Shown piece after piece: positions 7,096-14,039 of a stretch of DNA of 37,013 nt. Source of the stretch: a virus. The position numbers were made by a program, and so were the translations under genes. Below the pieces are notes generated by a model. It worked only from the letters and a program-made list of their open reading frames with translations, made no database searches and was not told the DNA's origin. Location: the IMG/VR virus record IMGVR_UViG_3300024054_000172, positions 1 through 37,013 of that record; one strand, written 5' to 3'. How positions within the stretch are numbered: the first letter of the stretch is position 1; each line of letters opens with the position of its first letter.

Positions 7096-7855
7096 GTGTC
7101 GAAAGGTCGGTGCGTTTTTGTATGACCATGAAATAGACGGTCTCTATCTTGAAAGTCCGTGGCCATTTCCTGTTCAACTAGGAATCACGCACGGTCTGAC
7201 GAAATGTGAAGTTACGCCTATGTTTCTGCGCTTACCGTTCATCATGAAGGGCTGGATAAACCAGGATATCCTACTGCGCCTTGTCGATGTTTTAAAACTC
7301 GCCATGACCGGAAGAATTTTAATGCATGCTTCGTGCGTGGACGACACCCTTATCGTAGGTTTCCCGAATGCCGGGAAAACCTACGAGACATATCGGCGTG
7401 TGGCCGAAGGCGGTGAGTTGATTTCCGAAGAATACACGATAATCGATAATGGCATGGCCGCGCCATATAAGCGCATCATGCGGACGTGTTTTTCGGCAAA
7501 CTCTCTTAAAGTGGCGAAGCTCGAAACTTCGCTTTACGAAAAACTATGGATGGCTTGCACGACCCTCAGAGCTACGCTTTTCCCTTTCATGTACGAAGCT
7601 GTAATCTGGAAAGAGATACCGGCGAGTGGCAATATCTCAAAGATAAAAAAGATTGTTTATGGATCAACCGGGGAGGAAGTCAAAGACTGGAAGGTTTTTG
7701 CCATTCTCTGCGAGAACGAATTTCCGTTCATGTCGAGTGAGTTTTTACAGGCGTATGCTTTGGCCGCAGGGTTTGATTTGATTGTGGCGCAGGAAACACA
7801 ACGGGAACTTATAAAGGACTTTGTCGAAAGTGTCTATCCTGATAACGGGAAATAG
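7052..7855 (+). CDS. HPr-kinase-like P-loop protein
   Basis: A 267-residue protein that begins within the preceding gene, with a G-rich ribosome site. The centre reads GRILMHASCVDDTLIVGFPNAGKTYETY: a His-Ala-Ser stretch (92-94) directly before a Walker A loop (G103-T110), and ELISEEYTIID about 15 residues later. This order (HxS, P-loop, acidic sensor) is that of the HPr kinase/phosphorylase fold, but the typical HprK N-terminal domain is absent and the acidic motif is EE rather than DD. HprK-like proteins of unknown substrate occur in some glycan and peptide-modification loci. A small-molecule (sugar) or protein kinase role in the cassette is possible. Confidence 0.62.
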   Translation: MEYSVVEKIHIRKDRCRKVGAFLYDHEIDGLYLESPWPFPVQLGITHGLTKCEVTPMFLRLPFIMKGWINQDILLRLVDVLKLAMTGRILMHASCVDDTLIVGFPNAGKTYETYRRVAEGGELISEEYTIIDNGMAAPYKRIMRTCFSANSLKVAKLETSLYEKLWMACTTLRATLFPFMYEAVIWKEIPASGNISKIKKIVYGSTGEEVKDWKVFAILCENEFPFMSSEFLQAYALAAGFDLIVAQETQRELIKDFVESVYPDNGK

Positions 7856-8522
7856 GGGTTTCATCGCAAGCGGGCTTGAAGGAGACGGTATCGATATAAA
7901 AGACGGTATTGATATCGTGACATACAAGGCGCAAAAACAATATGACGTTGTGATCCACGCGGCCGCCTTGACTAGTGTCACTGAGTCAATGAGATCTCCT
8001 AAAGCGTACTACCGAACAAATGTCCAAGGGACCCTGAACATGGTTCAGCAGCATCCCGAAGCTCACTTCATTTATCTTTCTACAGCCGGTATCTACGGGG
8101 AAGGCACAAAGCACACTGTGAAAAGCAGGGTGAACCCAACCTCAGTCTACACAAAAACAAAATTATACGGCGAAAACATAATCAAGGAGTTCGCGAAGTC
8201 TTATGTCATTTTGAGGTTGACAAACGTAGTCGGCGAAGGGGAGAGAGGGGAGCCAAACGTTTATCAAATTTTTGAAAGAGAGGAAGTCCTGCCAATTTAC
8301 GGCGACGGGCTTCAAACGAGAGACTTCGTGACAGTCGAGCACGTGAGAAAGGTCATAATGAAATGCGTCAATTTAAATGGCACGTTTAATGTAGGATCAG
8401 GGGTTTCAAAAACAATCCGTCAGGTGGCGGAGGAATTTAACAAACCGATGAAGTTTCTTCCGGCTAGACCGGAAGAGATCAGACATTCTGGAGTAGCCGA
8501 TGCTTTCAATCTTAATTCCTAG
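7830..8522 (+). CDS. Extended SDR-family NAD-dependent epimerase/dehydratase
   Basis: A sugar-nucleotide SDR enzyme, about 230 residues. It starts VSILITGNRGFIASGL, a GxxGxxG-type dinucleotide loop (TGNRGFI). VVIHAAAL, YLSTAGIYG (catalytic Ser/Thr) and YTKTKLYGENII (catalytic YxxxK) follow, and IYGDGLQTRDFVTVEHV matches the nucleotide-sugar-binding segment. The GTG at 7830 is chosen because it begins exactly at the first beta strand; a TTG at 7821 is the alternative. At about 230 residues it is shorter than the usual 300-330, because the segment after the dinucleotide loop is compressed. It overlaps its neighbours on both sides. The substrate is probably an NDP-hexose. Confidence 0.85.
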   Translation: MSILITGNRGFIASGLEGDGIDIKDGIDIVTYKAQKQYDVVIHAAALTSVTESMRSPKAYYRTNVQGTLNMVQQHPEAHFIYLSTAGIYGEGTKHTVKSRVNPTSVYTKTKLYGENIIKEFAKSYVILRLTNVVGEGERGEPNVYQIFEREEVLPIYGDGLQTRDFVTVEHVRKVIMKCVNLNGTFNVGSGVSKTIRQVAEEFNKPMKFLPARPEEIRHSGVADAFNLNS

Positions 8523-9084
8523 CCGTAACGAGAAATTTATAGATAAGTTCGTGCATGAAGTCGAATCTCTTGGGATCGCTCACGAAATCATTATTTCAAA
8601 AGACAGCGAAAGCAAAGGCAAGGGATGGTGTCTTAGGGAAGCGCTTAAAGAATCAAAGGGCGACTTGATTGCTTTCATAGACGGCGACGGTGATATTCCA
8701 CCGCGTATGTTCCGCCGCTTGTTGCCTTTCTTAGAGGATTTCGACGTAGTCGTAGGGTCAAAAAGGATAACCCACTCACCCCTTCGCCGGAAGATCATGA
8801 CCCATGTGACCCGGATATGGTTCAGGTTTCTTTATGGGGTCCAGGCCGACACCCAAACCGGCATAAAGCTTTTTCGCCGAAAAGCCCTTAAAAGCATTAA
8901 CTGGACATGGGAGGCGAACGGATTCATCTTCGATGCCGAGATTATCGCACGACTCCAAAGAGCTGGCGTCAAAATCGTTGAGGTTCCGATTGAATGCGAG
9001 ATCCGGAGACAGCTTGCGTTTAAAACTATTTTCAGGATAGCGGCGGAGAGCATTTGGCTAAAATGGCGCCTCTTGTTTCGATAA
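8500..9084 (+). CDS. GT2 polyprenyl-phosphate sugar synthase-like (DPM1/GtrB type)
   Basis: A 194-residue GT-A protein. LSILIPSRNE opens the fold; AFIDGDGDIP holds the DxD (D61, D63). VVVGSKRI, DTQTGIKLFRRKAL (the QTGxKxF signature) and FDAEIIARLQRAG are hallmarks of dolichyl-/undecaprenyl-phosphate mannose or glucose synthases. It lacks the C-terminal transmembrane pair of GtrB and resembles soluble DPM1 in length. Such enzymes charge a lipid carrier with one sugar for later use by a membrane GT-C enzyme, and one is encoded at 12127-13578. A GGAG ribosome site lies 7 nt before the start. It overlaps both neighbours. Confidence 0.86.
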   Translation: MLSILIPSRNEKFIDKFVHEVESLGIAHEIIISKDSESKGKGWCLREALKESKGDLIAFIDGDGDIPPRMFRRLLPFLEDFDVVVGSKRITHSPLRRKIMTHVTRIWFRFLYGVQADTQTGIKLFRRKALKSINWTWEANGFIFDAEIIARLQRAGVKIVEVPIECEIRRQLAFKTIFRIAAESIWLKWRLLFR

Positions 9085-9746
9085 TCGTCCCATGCAAGAA
9101 GATAGATGCCTACATAGAGAGGTGTGTTGCTTCTCTTGAAGAGATTGATTACCAAGATAAAGAAATAATTGTGGTTACGGATGAGCTGTGCCCAGGATTC
9201 CCAGCAGGAAAAAGAAACTGGGCCATGCAAAGAGCCAAAGGGAATGTTTTTTGTTTTGTTGATGGGGATGCTTTTGTTTCAAAAGACTGGCTCAAAAACG
9301 CTCTTTATTGGCTCCAATGCTATCCAGCTGTATGCGGGCCAGGGGTTCTTCCTCCAGACGCTCCTTTGTCAGAGCACATTGCGGATCAAGTTCATAAAAT
9401 GGTCTTTTGCCCTTATCGAGTTACTCCGAAAAGCCCAAGAATTGTTTCTTGGTTCCCGACTTTCAATCTCATAGTTAAAAAAGAATCGGCGACGTTATTC
9501 GACAGTTACCTCACTGGCGAGGACGACAAATTCGGCGTGAGTATCAAAGGCGGGATTTTCTACCACCCGGATATCTTGGTCTACCACAATCGCCGTGGGA
9601 TATTTCGACCACTTTGGAAACAGTTTGCGACGTGGGGAAGGCATAAAGGCGCATTTGTTGGGATGGCGTTTGTGGCATGGGTTACGACGATAGTGGTGTA
9701 TGCGGTTAATTGGGTTAAGGGGTTTGTAAGGAGGAAGCCGTTTTGA
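9054..9746 (+). CDS. GT2-family glycosyltransferase 4
   Basis: About 230 residues. PLVSIIVPCKKIDAYIERCV opens a GT-A fold, CFVDGDAF is the DxD motif, and LTGEDDKFGVSIKGG is the ED-type catalytic region. The C terminus (GAFVGMAFVAWVTTIVVYAV) is a membrane segment followed by a basic tail, as in GT2 proteins that work at the inner leaflet on lipid-linked acceptors. Two starts are possible, TTG 9054 (close to a GGAGAG site) and ATG 9063. It overlaps the previous gene by about 30 bp and the next by 4 bp. Confidence 0.85.
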   Translation: MAKMAPLVSIIVPCKKIDAYIERCVASLEEIDYQDKEIIVVTDELCPGFPAGKRNWAMQRAKGNVFCFVDGDAFVSKDWLKNALYWLQCYPAVCGPGVLPPDAPLSEHIADQVHKMVFCPYRVTPKSPRIVSWFPTFNLIVKKESATLFDSYLTGEDDKFGVSIKGGIFYHPDILVYHNRRGIFRPLWKQFATWGRHKGAFVGMAFVAWVTTIVVYAVNWVKGFVRRKPF

Positions 9747-9901
9747 AAAAAGCCATATTCGTATCGCTATGTTTTGGACTTGTGTTAATTTTTGGTCTTG
9801 CTTTTATAGGGTTAAATCACCTCACAGAAGATCATGCTAGGATAGGCTGTTTTATTGGTGGGGTTTTTCTTGGATTATTATTGGCGGCGTGGGCATCATG
9901 A
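9743..9901 (+). CDS. 52-residue membrane protein inside the glycan cassette
   Basis: A short ORF (52 residues) that begins with TTG at 9743, overlapping the stop of the GT2 gene, with a perfect AAGGAGG site (9728-9734) 8 nt upstream. Its TGA overlaps the next ATG at 9898. It encodes two hydrophobic segments (about residues 4-24 and 34-51) joined by a short polar loop NHLTEDHAR. It is too small for a GtrA-type flippase, though a minimal transport or anchoring subunit cannot be excluded. Function unknown. Confidence 0.66.
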   Translation: MKKAIFVSLCFGLVLIFGLAFIGLNHLTEDHARIGCFIGGVFLGLLLAAWAS

Positions 9902-10929
9902 ATATTTTAATCACTGGTTCACTCGGTTTAGTCGGTTCCGCCGCTGTCCGCCACTACCTCAACGAAGCATGCGAAGTCCACGGCGTTGACAACGATATGC
10001 GGAAACACTTTTTTGGAGAGGAGGCTTCGGTATTTAAGAACATGATCGACGACCGTAATTACCACCACTACGGCGTAGACATTTCTAAAATAGAAGGACT
10101 GATTGAATATGAAAAGCCAGATGTTATTATTCATGCGGCGGCACAACCGTCGCACGATTACTCGGCCAAAGAGCCACTTCTTGATTTTGGGATAAATGCT
10201 TACTCGACGCTAATGCTTCTTGAGATGACGCGGAAGCACGCGCCGGATGCGGTGTTCGTGTATCTTTCTACGAATAAGGTTTATGGGGATAACCCAAATT
10301 GGATGATGTTTCGTAACGAAGAGGAAACTCGCTATGAAGTGTATGAAAATATGGCAAGCGAAGATAACGCCAAACACAAATATTTTGGTTTAAGAGCCGG
10401 TTTTGATGAAGGTACTCCGGTTGATTATTGCACCCACTCCCCGTTCGGCGTTTCAAAGCTTGCCGGGGACCTGTATGCACAAGAGTACGCCCGTTACTTC
10501 GGTTTGAAGACAGGTATCTTTCGCTGTGGCTGTATCACTGGCTCCGCACACGCCGGCGCCGAGCTTCACGGCTTTTTGGCATACATGGCTCACTGCAAGA
10601 AAATCAACCGTACCTACAAAGTCTATGGCTACAAAGGCAAACAAGTCCGGGACCAGATCCATGCTTTCGATCTCGTCCGCGCCATCGATTGCTTTGTAAG
10701 AAATCCCAAGCCAGGTGAAGTTTACAACATGGGCGGAGGGAGACATGCGAACGTGTCCGTACTCGAAGCCATGAACATGATGAAGCTCAAGAATTGGGAG
10801 TATGTGGATGAGCCGAGGAAGGGTGATCATGTTTGGTATATTTCGGACGTGTCGAAGTTCAAGAGTCATTACCCAGGGTGGGGATATAAATACAATCTCT
10901 GGGCGATCATGGAGGATTTGATGGGATGA
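9898..10929 (+). CDS. SDR epimerase related to CDP-paratose/tyvelose 2-epimerases
   Basis: A 343-residue extended SDR. MNILITGSLGLVGS is the dinucleotide loop. IIHAAAQPSHDYSAKEP, STNKVYGDNPNW and YGYKGKQVRDQIHAFDLV are the features that set RfbE-like (CDP-paratose/tyvelose 2-epimerase) enzymes apart from UDP-glucose epimerases. The active-site Ser/Thr is in STNK (about residues 124-127), but the YxxxK position reads FGVSK (F183, K187), so the usual catalytic Tyr is replaced by Phe. The ATG at 9898 overlaps the previous stop by ATGA and is preferred over GTG 9889. It may make the sugar nucleotide transferred by the neighbouring glycosyltransferases. Confidence 0.87.
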   Translation: MNILITGSLGLVGSAAVRHYLNEACEVHGVDNDMRKHFFGEEASVFKNMIDDRNYHHYGVDISKIEGLIEYEKPDVIIHAAAQPSHDYSAKEPLLDFGINAYSTLMLLEMTRKHAPDAVFVYLSTNKVYGDNPNWMMFRNEEETRYEVYENMASEDNAKHKYFGLRAGFDEGTPVDYCTHSPFGVSKLAGDLYAQEYARYFGLKTGIFRCGCITGSAHAGAELHGFLAYMAHCKKINRTYKVYGYKGKQVRDQIHAFDLVRAIDCFVRNPKPGEVYNMGGGRHANVSVLEAMNMMKLKNWEYVDEPRKGDHVWYISDVSKFKSHYPGWGYKYNLWAIMEDLMG

Positions 10930-11057
10930 GCGCGTATAACCCAAAATACCATGAGCATAAGACGCCACTTTCGAGAGGTGGGACAAATTACCTACGGAAT
11001 TTAGCTATATCCTGTCAGAGTTGTAATTTAAGCAAAAAAAACAAAACGGAAAAATAA
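10926..11057 (+). CDS. HNH-nuclease C-terminal fragment (43 residues)
   Basis: The ATG at 10926 overlaps the epimerase stop (ATGA). The 43-residue product contains HEHKTPLSRGGTNYLRNLAI followed by SCQSCNLSKKNKT, the second half of an HNH endonuclease motif: the His pair, P-L-S-x-G-G, Asn, and CxxCN with downstream lysines. The N-terminal half of a normal HNH protein, with its first CxxC zinc pair, is missing. It is either a remnant of a homing-type HNH gene that has been cut down, or an unusually small protein. Catalytic activity is doubtful. Confidence 0.65.
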   Translation: MSAYNPKYHEHKTPLSRGGTNYLRNLAISCQSCNLSKKNKTEK

Positions 11058-11070
11058 TATCGGAGATACC

Positions 11071-12117
11071 TTGCGGTACTTGTTCCTGCTTAGCCCAACA
11101 AATCAACAAAGGCAACTGCAAAAATTGGTCTGGGTGTACCCAGCCCACTTGGCGATGTACGCGACTTATTTGAGGAACCAAGGGTATGAGGTTCAGTGGG
11201 GAACAGGGAACATACCAAGTAATCTAATCGCGCATTATTACAATGGAAAACTCTATGAGAATGTTATAAAAGATGACTTCCAAATCGACATTCCATTCGA
11301 CCAGCTTCCATTCCCAAACCGAATATTCACAGACGCAAAAAACAAACGCTGGCAATCCTACGGAAATTACAAATACCACCCAGCAACCCACATGATGGCC
11401 TCGAATCTTTGCTGGTGGGGGAAGTGTGTGTTTTGTGTCGATACTCTCAAACTTCAACAAGGAGAAAAACGTGGGCTTAGATCAGTCAGTCATGTTATTG
11501 AAGAAATTGATAATCTCATATTTTTGGGTTTTAGAGAAGTTTTTGATGATTCTGGTACTTTTCCTGTTGGTGATTGGCTTGATTCTTTTTGCCGTGAGAT
11601 GTTGTCAGGAAATAGGAACAAAAAAATAGTTTGGGGTTGCAACATGAAGCCGATCTCTGAGCGTGTGGTTCCATTCAAATTGATGAAAGAGGCCGGTTGC
11701 CGCTTTATGCTCGTCGGCGTGGAATCAGCGAACCAGGATACTATCGACAAGATCCGGAAAGGCCAAGACAACGAGAAGGTCATCGAGAACATGAAGGCCA
11801 TGAATGATGCCGGGCTTGAGGTTCACTTGACTTCGATGTATGGCTACCCGTGGGAGTCCCATGAGGACAACATGCGAACAGTCCGGCTTGTCCACTACCT
11901 TTTGAAGAAAGGTTACGTCAAGACTGCCCAAGCGTCCGTTTACATGCCGCCGCGCACGGCGCCGGACCCGAACCACAAAGCGCAAAGGTATATCCAAGAG
12001 GTCTACAAGGTTTATCGCCATCCGGTTTATTGGTGGCAGAAGATAAAGGACATCCATTGCTTGGAGGACTTCACTTATCTTTTGAAACGTTTGGGGCATT
12101 TAAAACACGCAGAATAG
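11071..12117 (+). CDS. Radical SAM protein (B12-binding/BchE-HpnJ-like class)
   Basis: A 348-residue protein with a TTG start and a CGGAGA ribosome site. The cluster motif is C114-WWGK-C119-VF-C122, that is CX4CX2C rather than the usual CX3CX2C. A strand-by-strand TIM-barrel pattern follows: GFREVFDDSGTFPVG, WGCNMKPI, CRFMLVGVESANQDTIDKIR (the GxESxxxxxLxxxxK-type motif), VHLTSMYGYPWES. The N-terminal region (about 100 residues) resembles a shortened cobalamin-binding domain, but no DxHxxG motif is seen. Relatives modify lipids, glycans or peptides by radical chemistry (methylation, epimerisation, rearrangement). Its place in the cassette suggests a sugar or lipid substrate; this is inference. 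Confidence 0.82.
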   Translation: MRYLFLLSPTNQQRQLQKLVWVYPAHLAMYATYLRNQGYEVQWGTGNIPSNLIAHYYNGKLYENVIKDDFQIDIPFDQLPFPNRIFTDAKNKRWQSYGNYKYHPATHMMASNLCWWGKCVFCVDTLKLQQGEKRGLRSVSHVIEEIDNLIFLGFREVFDDSGTFPVGDWLDSFCREMLSGNRNKKIVWGCNMKPISERVVPFKLMKEAGCRFMLVGVESANQDTIDKIRKGQDNEKVIENMKAMNDAGLEVHLTSMYGYPWESHEDNMRTVRLVHYLLKKGYVKTAQASVYMPPRTAPDPNHKAQRYIQEVYKVYRHPVYWWQKIKDIHCLEDFTYLLKRLGHLKHAE

Positions 12118-12126
12118 CGAGGATTT

Positions 12127-13578
12127 ATGTTTAAGATACTTATGAGTGGCGAGGTGAATAGTTTTGAATTTGTTGCGTGGATAATCATCGTAAACTTCGC
12201 CATTTACCTCAAAACTCTCCGTTTCAAATTCGTATCTGACGACTTTACAGCTTGGAAGAATCCACCAGTCGCTAAGAACGTCTGGCATAAATGGTGGCTT
12301 AGATTCACCGGGCAACTCAAGAAGCTCTCGCCGAGTGTGCATTTTATATCTGGCAAGTCTATCCTTGAGAAAAGTGGGATGCCGAGCAGTATAAAATCAA
12401 ATCGTTGGTACATGGTGTTCATGAAAACAGAGGAATTTGACCATCTATTTACGCTCTTGATTCACACGAGCATCTGTGTGGCCATCTATTTTGCCTTTGG
12501 CGCGAATTGGGTGTCGTTTGTAGCGGCCATGCTTTATTCAACGAACCCCATGAATAACCAAGCGACCATGTGGCCTAGCGGCCGCGGGTATTCTCTCCCA
12601 ATCTTGAATCTTTTGGTCTCAATCAGCTTGCCCATTTTAGCTCCGGCGCTTCTATTTTTTTGCACCTGGTACACCATTGGATTTTGGCTCCCGCTTACGC
12701 TTGTCGGATCCCCGGTGTGGTATCTTCTCGCCTTTGTTCCTATTTGCTGGTTTTTTCACTCAAGGAAATACAAGAAGGCGATAGATTTTAAGCACAAGAC
12801 TGAGGCATTTAAGGCCGATAGGGAAATGGGTTGGCATAAGTTCGTGGTGTTCTTCAAGACCTACGGCTTTTACCTAGTCCGTTGTATTTTTCCTATCCGG
12901 ATCACGTTTTATCACAATTTCCTGCAGTCAATGGCTGGCAACGAGATGATGAAGCGCCGGGCTAGGAGCATGGATAGGTATTTCTGGATAGGCGCCAGCT
13001 TCTTTTTGTGGACTGTCTATTATGCGTCGACTCACTGGGGTACGTCGTTTACTTGGGCTATCCTTGGGTACTTTTTCGGCATATTTCCGTACTGTAATTT
13101 CGTGAGAGCAAACCAAGAGATTGCCGAGCGGTTTGCGGCGCCGGCAAACGTCTTTCTGATGTATGCCTTGGCCCAGGTTATTTCTCATTCCCCAATCGTC
13201 GTAGTAGCTTTTTTTACTTTTTACGCTACACGGGCATGGTATACGATTAATCTTTACAAGGACGAATATTGGATCACGGAAATGGCTGTTATCGAGGATC
13301 CGAACGCTTGGTGGGCCTGGCATTGTCGGGCCATGAAGAGGTTTGACACTCAAAGTTATAGAGAGGCGCTGATTCTTTGGGTTATGGCGAAACTCATTTC
13401 GCCAAAGGAATTTAAATTACTGATTAATATTGCCACTTGTTTAAGAATACTCGGGAACAATAAAGAGGCCGATGAGCATTTGAGACTGGCGGAACAAAAC
13501 ATCATTCCAGGGCAAGAAGACGTGGCCTATGAGCAGATAAAAAATCATCGTGACGGGAAGCTCCCTATTTTGCTATAA
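12127..13578 (+). CDS. Polytopic GT-C glycosyltransferase, TMTC-like, with C-terminal TPR region
   Basis: A 483-residue inner-membrane protein with roughly 8-10 hydrophobic segments. Features of the TMTC/PMT-like GT-C group are visible: a first-loop acidic pair (FKFVSDDF, D38-D39), LYSTNPMNNQATMWPSGRGY (matching the family's HP...A.W.SGR element), and NQEIAERFAAPANVF (matching the ERYLYLPS element). Residues about 390-465 are soluble and helical, with a TPR-like repeat after DPNAWWAWHCRAMKRF. GT-C enzymes take a sugar from a polyprenyl-phosphate donor and transfer it on the periplasmic side to protein or glycan. The donor could come from the DPM-like GT2 at 8500. It is the last gene of the cassette. 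Confidence 0.73.
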   Translation: MFKILMSGEVNSFEFVAWIIIVNFAIYLKTLRFKFVSDDFTAWKNPPVAKNVWHKWWLRFTGQLKKLSPSVHFISGKSILEKSGMPSSIKSNRWYMVFMKTEEFDHLFTLLIHTSICVAIYFAFGANWVSFVAAMLYSTNPMNNQATMWPSGRGYSLPILNLLVSISLPILAPALLFFCTWYTIGFWLPLTLVGSPVWYLLAFVPICWFFHSRKYKKAIDFKHKTEAFKADREMGWHKFVVFFKTYGFYLVRCIFPIRITFYHNFLQSMAGNEMMKRRARSMDRYFWIGASFFLWTVYYASTHWGTSFTWAILGYFFGIFPYCNFVRANQEIAERFAAPANVFLMYALAQVISHSPIVVVAFFTFYATRAWYTINLYKDEYWITEMAVIEDPNAWWAWHCRAMKRFDTQSYREALILWVMAKLISPKEFKLLINIATCLRILGNNKEADEHLRLAEQNIIPGQEDVAYEQIKNHRDGKLPILL

Positions 13579-13579
13579 T
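13550..13579 (+). promoter_or_regulatory. Candidate sigma70 promoter for the virion operon
   Basis: A perfect TATAAT (13574-13579) is preceded by GTGACG (13550-13555; 4 of 6 to TTGACA) with an 18-bp spacer. The predicted start of transcription (about 13586) falls on the ATG of the next gene, so that transcript would be nearly leaderless. The site lies in the last codons of the GT-C gene, just where the cassette ends and the packaging genes begin. Confidence 0.45.
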
Positions 13580-13585
13580 AATGCC

Positions 13586-13756
13586 ATGGCAGAGTTAAGG
13601 CGCGGTTTCAACGTTTTTTCTTTTCAGGATGAGATACAGATCAATCGGATTGGAAAGAAGGTCCAAGTCAAAGGCCGTGACGGGACTTTTCAGGAAACCG
13701 ATTCGGTCGAGGCGAATCTTTTGTACGAGATTTTAAAGCAGTTGAAGAAAAAATAA
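13586..13756 (+). CDS. 56-residue hypothetical protein before the terminase genes
   Basis: The ATG at 13586 follows a TATAAT box by six bases and has no ribosome-binding site, consistent with leaderless translation. The product is basic: an N-terminal beta-rich stretch (FNVFSFQDEIQINRIGKKVQ) and a short helical C terminus ending in KQLKKK. There is no recognised domain. One base separates it from the following gene, which suggests a shared transcript. Confidence 0.55.
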   Translation: MAELRRGFNVFSFQDEIQINRIGKKVQVKGRDGTFQETDSVEANLLYEILKQLKKK

Positions 13757-13757
13757 T

Positions 13758-14039
13758 ATGCCGGCGATTACCAAAGAAGATACAATCAGTTTTAACGAAC
13801 TTTTCAAAAAATCGTACACTTATTTGAATGATAATTTTCACAAATTTAAGCAGACGAACAAGATACAGATTGCCATTGCTGTTTGTAAAATGGCTGTCAC
13901 ACAAAAATTTGAAGGGATGAATCAAACTATTGTAGTCTCGGCTACGATCCAGAAGCAAATTCCTGGTGAGCCTGAAAATACAAACCGCATCGCGGAGTAT
14001 TTCAAGCGTGGCTCACCTGACTCTCCCACCACAACTTAA
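13758..14039 (+). CDS. Putative small terminase-position protein, unknown
   Basis: A 93-residue protein that ends inside the start of the large terminase gene (32-bp overlap with the GTG at 14008). Its place directly before terL is where a small terminase subunit normally sits, but the sequence does not show a clear HTH. Visible features are a helical N-terminal half (NELFKKSYTYLNDNFHKF), a central IQIAIAVCKMAV helix and a polar C terminus. DNA recognition for packaging is possible by position only. Confidence 0.6.
   Translation: MPAITKEDTISFNELFKKSYTYLNDNFHKFKQTNKIQIAIAVCKMAVTQKFEGMNQTIVVSATIQKQIPGEPENTNRIAEYFKRGSPDSPTTT

Noticed and set aside
10453-10986. 177-residue minus-strand frame
   Set aside because: It is antisense to the well-supported epimerase gene.
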